Part shown: one piece after another, positions 20,908 through 32,756 of the stretch
Layout: every line of letters begins with the position of its first letter
How positions within the stretch are numbered: position 1 is the first letter of the stretch
Notes under the pieces: generated by a model
Databases searched by the model: none
Seen by the model: only the letters and a program-made list of their open reading frames with translations
Told to the model about the DNA's origin: nothing
Program-made: the position numbers and the translations under genes
Assembly (NCBI GenBank): GCA_009731375.1
Contig: BJOX01000288.1
Location: 250,745 to 314,744 of the forward strand
Direction: 5' to 3'
Length of the DNA stretch: 64,000 bases
Origin: Paulinella micropora
Taxonomy: Eukaryota; Cercozoa; Imbricatea; Euglyphida

Positions 20908-21158
20908 TGTTATTAATATTGCTATTCGTGTGCTCGGCTATTTCGCGGACTGCCTGCGACTTTTACTCGCGATACTCAGAAAAAAAGAATGAATCGTGTG
21001 CTTATTGTATAAAGCAAGGCGTAGAATCTGGTTTTAAGTGTGTTTTCATAAATAACGGAAATAATATGTGTCGTAGTTTTGATGAAGCCCTGCCGTTAAT
21101 CTGTGCCGGCGATAGTTCTTGGTATAAAATACATTTATATAAATGCGTTAATTTATGA
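20907..21158 (+). CDS. Secreted or membrane-anchored Cys-rich small protein (E1)
   Basis: 83 codons. It has an N-terminal hydrophobic signal (LLILLFVCSAIS) followed by a short mature part with about eight Cys, suggesting disulfide bonds. It is nearly identical to E2 52029-52292. It is encoded with the preceding small gene in both elements. It could be a virion surface or secreted factor, but there is no family match that I recognise. Confidence 0.7.
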   Translation: MLLILLFVCSAISRTACDFYSRYSEKKNESCAYCIKQGVESGFKCVFINNGNNMCRSFDEALPLICAGDSSWYKIHLYKCVNL

Positions 21159-21191
21159 TTGAAAGATAGAGAGAATAAACGATATAAAAGG

Positions 21192-21851
21192 ATGCCAGAC
21201 TATAAACAAGGAAAAATATATAGTTTTAGATAACATCAAACTGATCAAGTCTATATCGGTTCAACTATTCAACCATTATATAAACGACTATATTCTCATA
21301 AAATTGTTTATAAAAGATGGATGAATGGTAAATGCGATTATGTTTCTTCCTTTGCAATAGTGAAATATAATGACCACTATATTGAATTGATTGAAGAATA
21401 TCGGTGTGAAAATGTAGAACAATTAAGAAAGCGAGAAGGTGAATGGATTAGAAAAGCAGACAAATGTATTAATAAAAGAATAGCAGGTAGAACCAACAAA
21501 GAATATTATGAAGAAAATAAAGAATATTTGATGCAAAAAAGAAAAGAATATATAGAATTAAACAAAGAGAATGTATCACAAACACAGAAAAAATGGTATG
21601 AAAAAAACAAAGATTATGTATCACAACGAGGTAAAGAACATTACGAACGAAACAAAGAGCGCATAAATAAAAAACACAAAGAATATTATGAGCAAAATAG
21701 AGAAAATCTTCTTGAAAAAACTAAAATACGTTGTTCAACCATAATCCAATGCAAATGCGGTAAATTTTTTAGAAAAGATAATTTACAGAAACATCTTAAA
21801 AGTCAAATCCATTATGACAATATGTTTGGATTATCTGCTTTTGATTTTTAA
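21192..21851 (+). pseudogene. GIY-YIG nuclease with C2H2 zinc finger, one stop (E1)
   Basis: The N-terminal domain has GKIYSF and VYIGST spaced as in GIY-YIG nucleases, then YKRLYSHK. A TAA at about 21231 lies between the two halves of the signature. The central part has helical repeats of the type N-K-E-x-x-x-x-x-R-K-E-Y. The C-terminus has a CKCGKFFRKDNLQKHLKSQ zinc finger. In E2 the homologue lies elsewhere (59341-59862), lacks the zinc finger and has no stop in the nuclease motif. Such enzymes often act as homing or repair nucleases. Its different location in the two elements points to independent mobility. Confidence 0.8.
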
Positions 21852-22193
21852 TTTATCTTTGGAGACGGGCAAATCATGCCTATCATTAAACTTATTAACG
21901 ATATGAACGTGTTAGCATTGGCGCAACTAATCGTCGGATCGCTCAATCTAACAATACAAAGGATTATTATACCTATCAACACACATCTGAACAGAATATT
22001 TAATTAATCTCGCATCCGTTTTTTTTGTCATACAGCAACACTGCCACTCGTCGTTAATCTCATGTTCTAATATTTTTTGGTCTTTTTTCAATTCTTCTTC
22101 TATACAGCGAGACTTTAATTCGGGAGTTAGTTCGCCATCCATATCCATAATAGGCGGCGATATATGAAGTCTAGTTGTATTATTGTTTGACAT
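21848..22193 (-). pseudogene. Small membrane protein, frameshifted (E1)
   Basis: The start (MSNNNTTRLH) and first 65 residues match the intact 116-residue E2 protein (51438-51788), including a CCC cluster. The frame breaks near 22000, but the DNA continues to encode the hydrophobic C-terminus (IGMICPSPKIN). It overlaps the end of the fibre gene by 14 bases, as in E2. Its stop overlaps the convergent GIY-YIG stop. Confidence 0.7.
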
Positions 22194-25100
22194 TTGAAAA
22201 AACGACTGCTCGTATTTCAGAAAGTTGCTTAGATAGATCTTCTATAATAAGCATGAGATTATTATTTTGTTTTTCTAAATTAACTACCTTTTCTGATAAT
22301 TGTTGAACCCTTTAATTAATGGTGCAATAAACTCAGAATAACCTATACCATAACCGGCATCACCACTATCAACACATTTAACATCTTCTGGATTAACACT
22401 CACGCCTTTCAATTCGCATTCTTTTCTTTGCTTTGGGCACTGAACCATAATTGTTTCTTTTATAAAACCGCCAAAATCTAGCATATTCATTTCTGTTAGT
22501 ATGTCCTCTAATTCTTGTGCTATTAAGCCAGTCCTACATTTTTTTTTATCATCTATCATACGATAGCAGACTGGATTTAACTTATTAATAAAATCTAAGC
22601 CTAAGCATTCCTTTATATCTTCTTTTTTTCTCCTGTCTGAATATTGAATTGGATTAGACAATACCCATAATTGTCCATCGCTTGCTTTCAAAGACATTAA
22701 AGCAGTATTTGAACTATTCTCCCATATGAACCCACTCGTTGAAGAATTATTCACTCTAAATCTAAAAGCATAAGAAGTTAATCCTCCGCCTACTCCTCCT
22801 GCTGGTGCTGTTCCTCCATTTAATGCTTTATTTGCTCAAGACTGAGACATATAAATCCCCCAGTTTGGATCAGCAGTATCCCATACAAATATTCCTCTCG
22901 CATTCGTCCCGTCTGTTTGTCCTTGAATTCCTATTTTCGCTCCATTATTAGTTGTGGTCGTTAGCAACCCAGAATATGTAATTCCCGCGTTCGCCGTTAT
23001 TAATTCACTCGCCGTTATTGCCTTTGTTGTTAATAAGCCTGCTGTATCAAGTTCAAGAGCCACAGACCAAGGAACAGCAGCCCCAACACGTTTCCCACTA
23101 TCATACAAAAATCTAAGTTTGTTGGAAAATTTATTAATTAAAAAGTTTGAACTTGCATAACTTGATTTCCATCCCGCGCCATCTAAATAAGCATCAAAAC
23201 CCATATTTATGCTATTATGTCCTAAATTAAATAGTCCAAATGTAGGATATATATCTTCTGTTGTAATCGCTTGTATGTGTGCTCCAGCAGTATTATTATT
23301 AAAAGTCCCATACAATTCTAAACCCGCTGTCGTACCTATTCCTTTTGTTGTGTTTCCTACAATTATTGGTTTGCCTGTTGCTATTGTTATTTTATCACTC
23401 GTTGTTAATGTTGTTGTAGTCATGCCAGCAGTTGAAGTAATTGATGTTCCCGTTATTGTTCCAGCACTTGTTATGTTGTTTGAGTTCATATCTAAGTCCC
23501 CATAAAACCGCATACCACCAGCATTGTTAAAACGGACAATGTCTGACGAAGCACTTTTGTTATCCAAAAAGTTTTGAAATATAAAGACCTGCTCCTTTTA
23601 CATCAAATGCTATATTTAAATACATAACCTCTTTGGTTCGCGGTTCCACTTGTAGCAGTATTTAGAGTAAATAAGAAATATTGATAATCACCTGATGTCT
23701 GTGAAAAGAATATATCTCCTCCATTTTGGTTTAATATCCTCGCCCCATTATATGTTATATTTCCATCATTACTGATAACTTAATTATTAAAATGAGCTGT
23801 TTGCGTTAAAGTTAGATATTTTATCGTAGTGCTTGCACCATTAAATGTTTTACTTCCTGTTATGGTTTGGTCTGTTGTTAGTTTCACACAATTGTCATCC
23901 AGATATTGCCTATTTACCGCTTCATTCGCATTTTGTGGTGCTCCTAGATTAACAATCCTACTGCTATTACAATCTAAGCCAGTAGCATTAAACCACGAAA
24001 CAATCGTCCCGTCAATAATAAAACTTTTTTTTTGCTGAAATTTCAAAGTTGTAATACGTATTTGTTTTCATATCCAAACTAGCAATTGACCCGATATTAC
24101 TGGTAGAATTAAAAACGATGAATGTGCCCTTTGTTGTTGAATTTATTGAATTCCCAGTAATTTCAACACCACTGCTATATGTGTTAATTCCTGTTATGGT
24201 TTGGCTTCCTGTTAGTTTCACATTTTGCCCGTCTTTTGTATCAACATAACTTTTATTTGCTCCATCTGTTGAAGCGGAAGGGTCTGCCAAGTTTGTTATT
24301 TTGTTGTTATTCAAACTTAATGTTGTTCCAGTTGCGGTTATAATTAAAGTATTACCTGAATATAACTCTACATATGAACCAGTTATTTGTATCGGATACC
24401 AAGTCGCTGTTGCTGTTTTTTGTGCTGCAATCATTCCTATTTTTGTATCAAAGGCAATGCCAATACCATCAAAAGAAGTAGGATTGGATAAACCACTTAC
24501 NNNNNNNNNNAAAAAATTTATTCCCTGTATGGTTTGGTCTCCTGTTAGTTTAACCACCGAAGTATCAAGAACAGAAACATCAACACCATCAACAAGATTA
24601 ACATTTGTTATGCTTTGGCTTTTCATATCAGTCCCCGCAATCGTATTTATTATACTGCTAAATGTTTTAATTCCTCCTATGGTTTGGTCTCCTGTTAGTT
24701 TAACCACCGAAGTATCAAGAACAGAAACATCAACACCATCAACCAAATTAACATTCGTTATACTTTGCCCTCTCATATTTAATCTCGCATTTGCCGTTAT
24801 TAATCCACTCGTTGTTATTGCTTTCGCGGTTAATAAACCTGCTGTGTCAATTTCTATGGCTGTAGCCCAGAAAACGGGGTCTCCAACGACATTTCCATTA
24901 CCATATAAAATTTTAAATTTGTCATTATATTTATAAATCATAAAGTTTGAATTTGCCTAACTTGATTCCCATCCAACAGAACCCATATAAGCATCAAAGG
25001 CTAAACTTATAGTATCGTGTTGTAAATTGACTAATGAAAAAGTAGGATAATTGTCTTGTGATGTAATTGCTTGCATATGCGCACCACCAGTGAAATCACC

Positions 25101-25772
25101 ATAATTACCATACAATTCTAAGCCACCAGTCGCACTAATTCCTTTTGTTGATCTGCCTATGATTATTGGTTTCCCATACCATGTTGATATTTTGTCAATA
25201 CATATTTTAGCCCCTGCTATAATTTGGTCTCCTGTTAGTTTAACCACCGAGCCATCAAGAACAGAAACATCAATGCCATCAACAAGATTTACATTTGTTA
25301 TGCTTTGCCCTCCCATATTTAATGTTCCCGTCATATTGAAAATTCCATCTAATCTTAGAAAGGGTGATGTCGTATTTCTCCATTGCCCTGTGCTATAAAT
25401 AAGCAATTGATTGCTGTTGGGTGTGCCTGTTATTGTTACATCCGTTAATTTATCTAATTCAAAGTCGCTTATATAACTTGAAAATAATGTAGCACATGAA
25501 GTATTGCCCAACCCATCTGTTTTTAATACTTGATTAGCCGTGCCGTCCGCTAATGGTAAATCGTATTCGTTATTAATTGACACGTATCCTGTATCAGATA
25601 TCAACAAAGAAGAATTATTATTTCGCGATGATATTGTTATGTCGTCTGTCTTTGCTTGTATTGAGTTTGCTTCAATATGATCGCCATATAATACTCCGTC
25701 AATTTCTAAATCCTCATCCACTATGAAAGAGCCGTAAAAATGATATGTCCATGGATGGCCCAAATGGTTCAT
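22180..25772 (-). pseudogene. Long repetitive fibre protein with C-terminal S74-type chaperone, disrupted (E1)
   Basis: It starts at 25772 (MNHLGHPWTYHFYG), near-identical to E2. The shaft contains at least three QSITNVNLVDGxDVSVLD-x-SVVKLTGDQTI repeats of about 45 residues. It has two larger modules starting GKPIIIG/GKPIIVG, with an AFDAY segment and an LLTAKAIT end. The C-terminal part at 22284-22754 carries SDRRKKEDIK and RTGLIAQELEDI, the signature of intramolecular chaperone (endosialidase/S74) domains, which trimerise and then cleave themselves from phage and viral fibres. A Leu-rich coiled coil ends it. Breaks occur near 24957, 24040, 23770, 23570 and 22840, with 10 N at 24501. The chaperone differs greatly from that of E2. 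Probably the host-attachment fibre. Confidence 0.8.
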
Positions 25773-25823
25773 AATTTAATAGAATTATTTTATATTGTAG
25801 AATATATATTTAGTCTTTAAAAA
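25773..25823. promoter_or_regulatory. Short divergent promoter region (E1)
   Basis: 51 AT-rich bases between two divergent start codons (25772 minus, 25824 plus), containing 'gtagaatatatatttag'. E2 has a 47-base equivalent (47774-47820). It must contain promoters for both genes. Confidence 0.6.
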
Positions 25824-26452
25824 ATGAATATATTCGGCCGATCGCAAGAACAGCAGTCAATAGATACTAAAACTCTTGCAATCACTGCTACCCCGACATT
25901 AACAAGAAACATTCAAAATGCGTATGTTGGTCTTGACCTTAGATCGTGGATGGAAAGTTCTACATTCACTACTCTTTGCACTGGCGGTTATGGTAGCAAA
26001 ACAATATCTAATTTAGGTTATGGTTATTTATTAAAGTTGCTTTTCGCGGGTCTTTGAATTTGCCCGCCCCGTCTGGAATAGGGACTTTTCAGTTCTGGTT
26101 TCATAAAACGGACGGAACAAATGTTGGTGATTTTTACAGCGAAGTGCTAAATTATACAACAGCCATTGAGTATAAGTCTTTTGATTGTATATGGCTAATT
26201 CAAAGATTTGGAGTTCAAATGAAAAGGATATGGTTGATGGCTTGCCCAAACCCCGCGGACACCACCAATAATACAACAATACGAATTTCTGGAAATACAA
26301 CTAATGAGGTTTTATTAACATATGCGACAGATGCTCCAATAACATTGGAAGTATATTATAAAACGGCATCTGCGGCTTATGTATCTTTTAAACCATCATA
26401 TTTTAATATTGATGTGATGAGAGACATAGCACTAACGGCGGATTACATATGA
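25824..26452 (+). pseudogene. Virion-type protein beginning MNIFGRS, one frameshift (E1)
   Basis: Frames 25824-26057 and 26054-26452 join across a slip near 26050 to give about 208 residues. The N-terminus (MNIFGRSQEQQSID) and C-terminus (SFKPSYFNIDVMRDIALTA) match E2 47134-47773, while the middle is diverged. The composition is beta-rich. It is placed next to the fibre gene and may be a fibre-associated or capsid vertex protein. The N-terminus resembles MNLFGQS at 11757. Confidence 0.6.
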
Positions 26453-27117
26453 AACCTGTCATACATATCTTTTAGTGTTGTTAGTTTGCCTTCGTGTTGC
26501 GATAAGACATCGCGGAAAAATGTCTTATAGTCTAACCTACCATATTTAAGAATAGGTCGTTGTTCTGGTGGTATGTGTGCGTATCTACTCTCTTGCCATT
26601 TCTTCATATCCTCCTGCATTGTCGTGCGGTCTTCCACTTTCATATACAAGAAATTAAACGGGTCTTTTGATACTTTCAAATGTGCTGTTATTATTTCATA
26701 GCAACTATACCCGTTCTCGGGCGGATTTCGCTTTGCTTTGATCCGTGTTTTCCTCTCATTTGGTGATGTGGATGCTTCTAAAACATGCATTTCTTTTTTG
26801 GCCAGTTCTTCTCCCACATTCGTTTTGATTTCGGTGATACCAGTTTCCTTCAAATCACTTTCTTTAAAGGGCGTATATACTTCTATCGTTTCTGGTTCGT
26901 CATTAAAAACTACCTTCTTCAATGTATCAACAGAGGGTAATACAACTTCAACATTATCACTCTCTTGATTTTGTTCGGGTCTGTACTTTTCGTAAAATGC
27001 GATAATTTCAGGTTTGAGCGATTTGCTTGTAGGCAGTTTAATATTGCTACTTAAATGAGTCCATTTTTCTATTTGACTCAGATAATCTTTTTTAGTTGCC
27101 ATGTTATATATAAGCAT
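26443..27117 (-). CDS. Conserved protein of unknown function between fibre-side genes and helicase (E1)
   Basis: 224 codons, intact. It starts at 27117, or at the internal Met 15 bases on (MATKKDYLSQIEKW), which follows 'ttatatataac' in both elements. The N-terminal 130 residues are charged and variable. The last 90 (YSCYEII-x-AHLKVSKDP to YDRFHM) are almost identical to E2 46436-47143. It overlaps the end of the convergent gene by 10 bases. The position next to the helicase suggests a replication or morphogenesis role, but no motif is recognised. Confidence 0.75.
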   Translation of the reverse strand: MLIYNMATKKDYLSQIEKWTHLSSNIKLPTSKSLKPEIIAFYEKYRPEQNQESDNVEVVLPSVDTLKKVVFNDEPETIEVYTPFKESDLKETGITEIKTNVGEELAKKEMHVLEASTSPNERKTRIKAKRNPPENGYSCYEIITAHLKVSKDPFNFLYMKVEDRTTMQEDMKKWQESRYAHIPPEQRPILKYGRLDYKTFFRDVLSQHEGKLTTLKDMYDRFHM

Positions 27118-27149
27118 AACAACAAAAAAATATCTGTTTTTTATATTGT

Positions 27150-28625
27150 TTATTCATCGTTATCATCTTCATCATCAAAAGTCCATTCATTATCACCATA
27201 AATAACCTTCCATTGATTTTCATATTCCTCTAATGTTGGTAAATCCACGTATCTAACTCGCGTGCCTGCTTCCATCGTTTTCTTCTTTTCTACCATTTTT
27301 GGCATTAGTTTTCTAAGACTAGTCCAGAAACTAACCCGCGAAGTGTGCGGGTCATTCGCATTTGCTTTATACACATCATACAATTCTTCTTTTGAAACTT
27401 CTTTACCAAAATGAATTCCTGGAAATTCATGTGTAATATATCCTAAGTTTAAGCAATCCAACCACCACTTTCTCAACTTTGAAAGAGATTTCAATTTTTG
27501 TTCTCGTAGCCCCTTCGTAATGATTGTTTCGCGGTCGTTAAACTCGCTGAGGTCTCTTTCAAGGAGAAACTTTGCCAGTCGTTGCCTGTCAATAGATCTA
27601 ATATCCGTAATCACTTTTCTCTTTTCGTCTGTTTTCATAAGTGCCAGTTCATCAGAAACTTCAAGGACTAGCCATCGTTGCTTTGTGGTGCCCGCTGGCA
27701 CTACCCACTCTTCGTTTGAAGCAAGGACTAGGAATAACATATTTTCTAATGTTAGATTTGGTAAATATTTTTGTTTAAGAGTGAGTGTGTTTTCTGATAC
27801 GAGTTTCTTAATTATTCCCGCTCGTTCTTTATCACCACCCCAGACCATTTCGTCCATAAATACTACGATTGCTTTTGCGAGTTGCGCATTGAAATCGCCT
27901 AATATTTCTCTAATATCGGACGGCTGGAAGTAATAATCGGCACATATTATGTTTTTGAATATTGCAAGAATAATACTATTTCCTGCTCGTTCAGTGCTAG
28001 TCAAAACTAATGATAAGTGTTATTTTTGCCACTGCTTTTGGTAAATGCTCGCAAACATATATCAAGCACCTTTATATATATGTCCTGCCTTCCCCCGCAC
28101 CATCTGTTTAGGATATGTTGCAAGAATTCTTCATTTTTTTCTTCTTCTGCCGTGTATGATTTTACGTCTCCTAATGTGTCCGCTGGAATTTCAAAACCCT
28201 TAAATAAATTATAAAACCCTTGTTTGTCGTTATCAAAATATGCATTGGGGTCAAAGATCACGTCATTCACTTCGCGCCTTTTCGGGTGTGTAGTCCATAT
28301 TTTATACAAATCAACAACATTCAATTTGGCGGGGTTTTTACCTAGCGCTATCCAGTCCTACTTTGATAAGTTGGTTTTTACTCTTTTGTTTTTGAAGAAT
28401 GATTCCATTGCTGATTCCGTCTTGTAGCGGAATACCTTTTTGTTTTTGGAATCTTCAATTATAGTCGGCTTTGCCAAGTTAGCAAAAGTGTATGATTCAC
28501 TCATCCAGGCCAAAGCAGTGTCTATCAACTCTTTGAATTTTTCTATACTATTACATTCGCTAGCGAGTCGGCGCAGGTCATCAATCGTGTTGATATTGCG
28601 GACAATAGGGGGTGATAATTCGTGC
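27150..28625 (-). pseudogene. SF3 helicase part of a primase-helicase, 5'-truncated and frameshifted (E1)
   Basis: The 27150-28004 reading has a degenerate Walker A (TSTERAGNSI), Walker B VVFMDEMVW, and sensor LVLASNEEWVVPAGT, as in DUF5906/D5-like SF3 helicases that unwind viral DNA. In the Walker A the Lys seen in E2 (ERAGKGI) is replaced by Asn, so ATP binding would fail. Upstream segments 28007-28324 and 28358-28620 are in other frames. Homology with E2 stops inside the gene at about 28625, next to (TACA)n, and the whole primase domain is missing. Confidence 0.85.
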
Positions 28626-29023
28626 ATACATACATACATGCATACATATGTACATAAGTACATGCAAGCCTTCCGGTTCGGAAGGAATGCTACTCTGTCG
28701 ATACCAGGCCACCTAATTTTCTACTGCTCGAAATCGCCTCTTGATATGATTGCTCGCTACTGCGCTTCAATTGTCCCAGTCCCGCTGCAGATTATGGATA
28801 TCCGGCCCCGGCTGATAATCATCCGCATCGCGCCAGTATAGACGCATCGTTCTTTTATTCTCCAATTATTTAAGAGACTCACCCACCTCTCTTTTTCCTT
28901 TGAATATTTTTTTTAGTGAGACATCATACTTCGTTCGTTAATCACTCATTCTGTACGCAACTCAACTCAACCGTTAGGTCTGGGGGGGGGGGGGAACTAT
29001 CAGACTGAGCACCTTAACGACCG
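28626..29023. other. Host-side flank of E1, no gene
   Basis: (TACA)n at 28626-28664, then about 320 bases of unremarkable sequence with a run of 12 G near 28983. A 26-base segment at 28997-29022 recurs at 37124-37149. No coding evidence. Confidence 0.6.
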
Positions 29024-29050
29024 ATACATACATACATACATACATATACA

Positions 29051-29081
<31 letters not shown>

Positions 29082-29337
29082 GTACATAAACACATACATA
29101 CATACATACATACATACATACATACATACATAGACACACAGACACACACACACAGACACACAGAGACACACACATAGACAGACAGGCAGACAGAGAGACA
29201 GACAGACACATACACATGCATACACACACAAACACACACACACACAAACACACACGCAAACAAACACACACACACACACGCACACTAGACACACACACAC
29301 ACACATAGACAGACAGGCAGACAGACAGACAGGCAGG

Positions 29338-29372
<35 letters not shown>

Positions 29373-29553
29373 CACAGACAGGCAGCACAGACTGACAGTC
29401 TGAGACAGAGTCTGAGACAGACAGACAGACAGACAGACGGACGGACAAACAGACGGACAGACAGTACTAGTATGAGACAGAGAGATAGAGAGACAGAAAG
29501 ACTGACATGTACAGACAGAGAGACAGACAGAGAGACAGACAGACATGCAGACA

Positions 29554-29584
<31 letters not shown>

Positions 29585-29630
29585 TCACACACACACAGAC
29601 ACACACACACACACACAGACAGTGCGTAAG
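29024..29630. repeat. (TACA)n, (CA)n and (GACA)n microsatellites
   Basis: 29024-29135 is tetranucleotide TACA. 29136-29630 is a patchwork of CA and GACA units. All long ORFs here are repeat artefacts (Cys/Val or Thr/His strings). Confidence 0.97.
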
Positions 29631-30540
29631 TGGAATCAAAAAGTATTTTTTGTGTGGGAAAGAAAATAGAAAAGTGTGTGGTGGAAGGAAAATAGCGCAA
29701 GGTGTGAACTACCATGCAAAAAAAATTTTGAGGCAGAAGAAACAACCCCCAAAAGTTAGAGATAACTTTTTTGTAGGAAAAAAATAAAAGTAAAAAGTCT
29801 TTGCAGTAATTTTTTTCCAAGTCCAAACACCTAAGAATTTCACGGGCAGTGGCTTTTCAAACAGGCCATGGTTGGATGTTTTTTTTGGTGTTATAATCCG
29901 TCCGGACCCTGTTGCCCAAAATCGCCACACTCATGGAGAAATGTGTTTCGTCCAATTGTGCAGGAATTGTCGTGGACAGTGTCCTCATTTCACGGAAATC
30001 TGACCACTTTTTTAGCGGGTATGGCCTAAGAATATTTTGAACGAGCCGGCCTGTCTTTTTTGCGGAAACGCAACCTTTTTTTCGCTATGAATTCCACTTC
30101 GAAAAAATCGGGCAGCCCGGTTTTTCTATGCAAAAAGAAAAAGAAAAAAAAACAGAAGTTTTTGAAAATTTCACTAGCTAAGAGTATGTAGTGGTAAAAT
30201 AAAAACGCTTTGGGCTAGTTGGGACGGGCGATCCCCTTATGTGTTTTTTTTTTTCTAATATGCTATCTAGTATAGACCCGTCAGACGGGCAATGCCCTGT
30301 CATATTCTCGTCAACAAACATGTTGAGAAAAGAGAGGAATCGACCATAGCACAAGGCTAAATTCCCGATGCACACGATGATATGTTGAAGGGAGAAACAC
30401 AAGACGAGGGAAATTGGCCATAACATAAGGCTGGATTCCCTATGCAACTGGCCAAACAATACCACAAAAAAAACGAAGCACACTGCGACTTCAAATACTT
30501 TGCCATATTTCTTTAGTGACTGAAAACCGTGCGCCTACTT
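29631..30540. other. Unique sequence without recognisable genes
   Basis: A/T-rich stretches with long A and T runs. A degenerate pair of similar segments (about 30335-30372 and 30407-30445, each with 'ataaggct' or 'acaaggct' and 'attcc') suggests an old local duplication. No credible ORF. Confidence 0.5.
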
Positions 30541-30859
30541 GTCAGACAGACAGACAGACAGACTAGACAGACAGACAGACACTTCTACAGACAGAAAGCA
30601 GACACACAGACAGACATGCCATTGAGTGATGTACCTTGCAGCACGTTGCAAAATTGCTGAAGTGCAGGCTGACCTTTGCAATTTGCTGAAAGCAGACACC
30701 TGCAGTGTCTGTCTGTCTGTCTGGACTGTCTTGTCTGTCTGTCCAAGTTGCTGTCTGTCTGTCTTCTGTCTTTTATCTCTCTGTCTGTTTGTCTATCTTT
30801 CTATCTACCAATCCATCTATCTATCTATTCATTTACCTCTTTATTTTTTACCTACCTAA

Positions 30860-30914
<55 letters not shown>

Positions 30915-30951
30915 CGTATCTATCTGCCTGTCTGTCTATCTTTCTGTCTAA

Positions 30952-31006
<55 letters not shown>

Positions 31007-31051
31007 CCTACCTACCTACCTACCTACCTATCTACCTACCTACCTACCTAC

Positions 31052-31094
<43 letters not shown>

Positions 31095-31108
31095 CCTACC
31101 TACCTACC

Positions 31109-31171
<63 letters not shown>

Positions 31172-31273
31172 ATATCTATCTATCTAATCTATCTATCTAT
31201 CTATCTATCTCTTATCTTATCTATATATCTCTTATCGTATCTTATCTCATCTTATCTTATCTTATCTTATGTG

Positions 31274-31347
<74 letters not shown>

Positions 31348-31350
31348 ATA
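30541..31350. repeat. (CAGA)n, (CTGT)n and (TATC)n microsatellites
   Basis: CAGA units 30541-30620, CTGT/TATC mixtures from about 30700, then long TATC runs to 31348 with TACC and TTATC variants. ORFs of Ile/Tyr/Leu/Ser repeats are artefacts. Confidence 0.97.
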
Positions 31351-31660
31351 GCCGTCCAGTGTTGCATAGCCCGGGCTAGGTCCCTGCGGGGGTTTAGGCC
31401 TCATACAATGTCATCATTGTAGCTTGCGCAAGCTTACGGTGCTCAAAACACTTGGACTAACGGCTTCCTTTTCTTTCTCTTCTTCCTTATCCTCCCACTC
31501 TCCATTCCTAGATTGCCTTTTTCTTCAACGTCCTTCCTCCTCTTCTTTTTCCAGAACACAGTCTACCCGTGATTCCCATCCCGGACACATGCACAGTACA
31601 CAAATTATTGTTTGATGTGAAACTGCGTTCCTTTGCAAGGACTACATTCCTTTGCGACAT
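31351..31660. other. Unique island within microsatellite
   Basis: About 300 bases of non-repetitive sequence with short C/T-rich stretches. No gene or RNA is evident. Confidence 0.5.
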
Positions 31661-31707
31661 CTCATCTATCTATCTATCTTATCTATCTTATCTTATCCAT
31701 CTATCTA

Positions 31708-31739
<32 letters not shown>

Positions 31740-31797
31740 TCTATCTAGTTGTCTATCTATCTATACATCTAGCTATCAATTTGTCTATCTACCCATC

Positions 31798-31847
<50 letters not shown>

Positions 31848-31906
31848 TGTTTGGTCTATCAGCTCTGCATATCCGAAGACATAGGCATCCATTCCACCCC
31901 GCCTCC

Positions 31907-31952
<46 letters not shown>

Positions 31953-32010
31953 CTAAGTAAATCTAGCTGTCTATTTATCTAGATTTACTTAGCTATCTAT
32001 CTATCTATCT

Positions 32011-32065
<55 letters not shown>

Positions 32066-32066
32066 G
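31661..32066. repeat. (TATC)n/(GATA)n with foldback inverted repeat
   Basis: TATC tracts alternate with GATA tracts on the same strand. 31907-31966 (GATA units plus agctaagtaaatctag) is the inverted complement of the sequence from 31979 onward (ctagatttacttagct plus TATC units), around a 12-base loop, giving a long hairpin. Confidence 0.85.
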
Positions 32067-32133
32067 CCATCTGTCGACAGACAGAGAATTAGGGGATGGT
32101 GTAGGTGTGCTGGGCCCGTGGTGGGGTGCCTTA

Positions 32134-32247
32134 TGTGTGCCTAGCCATACGCCTATAAGTCACATGCCGAAATAGCGACGGGAAGCACAATCCTGTTCCC
32201 TCAGGGTGCCCTTTCTCGCTTGTTGAGCCCGGAATAAAACCCACAGT
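32134..32247. repeat. 114-bp dispersed repeat, copy 1
   Basis: It begins tgtgtgcctagccatacgcc and ends acccacagt, and differs by about one base from 32756-32869. It is embedded in TATC microsatellite and abuts a 10-N gap, so an assembly duplication is possible. Confidence 0.85.
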
Positions 32248-32257
32248 NNNNNNNNNN

Positions 32258-32293
32258 CTCTGTCTATCTATCTATCTATCTATCTATCTATCC

Positions 32294-32340
<47 letters not shown>

Positions 32341-32387
32341 CATCCATCCATCCCATCCATCCCATCCATCCATCCATCTATCCATCC

Positions 32388-32440
<53 letters not shown>

Positions 32441-32655
32441 GCTATCTAGCTATCTATCTAGATCTATCTACTTATCTAGATCTACCTACCTACCTACCTA
32501 TCTATCTATCTATCTATCTATCTATATGTCTGTCTATCTATCTGTCTAGCTATCTATATATCCATCTATCTATCTATATATCCATCTATATATCCATCTA
32601 TCTATCCATCTATCTATCTATCTATCTATTATCTTTCTTTCTTTCTTTCTTTCTT

Positions 32656-32688
<33 letters not shown>

Positions 32689-32692
32689 CTAA

Positions 32693-32755
<63 letters not shown>
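32258..32755. repeat. (TATC)n with CATC and CTTT variants
   Basis: TATC tract with CCAT and TTTC interruptions, with no coding content. Confidence 0.97.

Positions 32756-32756
<1 letters not shown>

Larger units (their letters stand above)
8238..28625. mobile_element. Element 1: truncated endogenous polinton-like virus
   Basis: About 20.4 kb with the same gene content and relative order as E2 (41765-64000), but in reverse orientation. The left edge is set by about 50 bases at 8238-8287 that match E2 sequence just inside its terminal palindrome (41889-41937). No counterpart of the palindrome itself is present. The right edge is set where similarity to the primase-helicase gene of E2 stops, inside that gene, at a (TACA)n repeat. 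The missing right part would hold the primase domain, two small genes and the second TIR. It is a diverged relative, not a recent duplicate, because several gene parts are replaced by unrelated sequence. Confidence 0.85.

Noticed and set aside
8238-28625. E1 as a Maverick/Polinton or virophage
   Set aside because: No protein-primed DNA polymerase, DDE integrase or adenovirus-type protease is visible; capsid motifs and gene set fit PLVs better.
28974-31187. Cys/Val-rich and Ile/Tyr/Leu/Ser-rich ORFs up to 221 codons
   Set aside because: Pure products of TACA, GACA and TATC microsatellites.
30541-31350. CRISPR-like array impression from regular short repeats
   Set aside because: Units are contiguous tetranucleotides without spacers, in a eukaryotic context.
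31351-31660. Possible tRNA or SINE-like island
   Set aside because: No cloverleaf or A/B box arrangement that I could support by eye.
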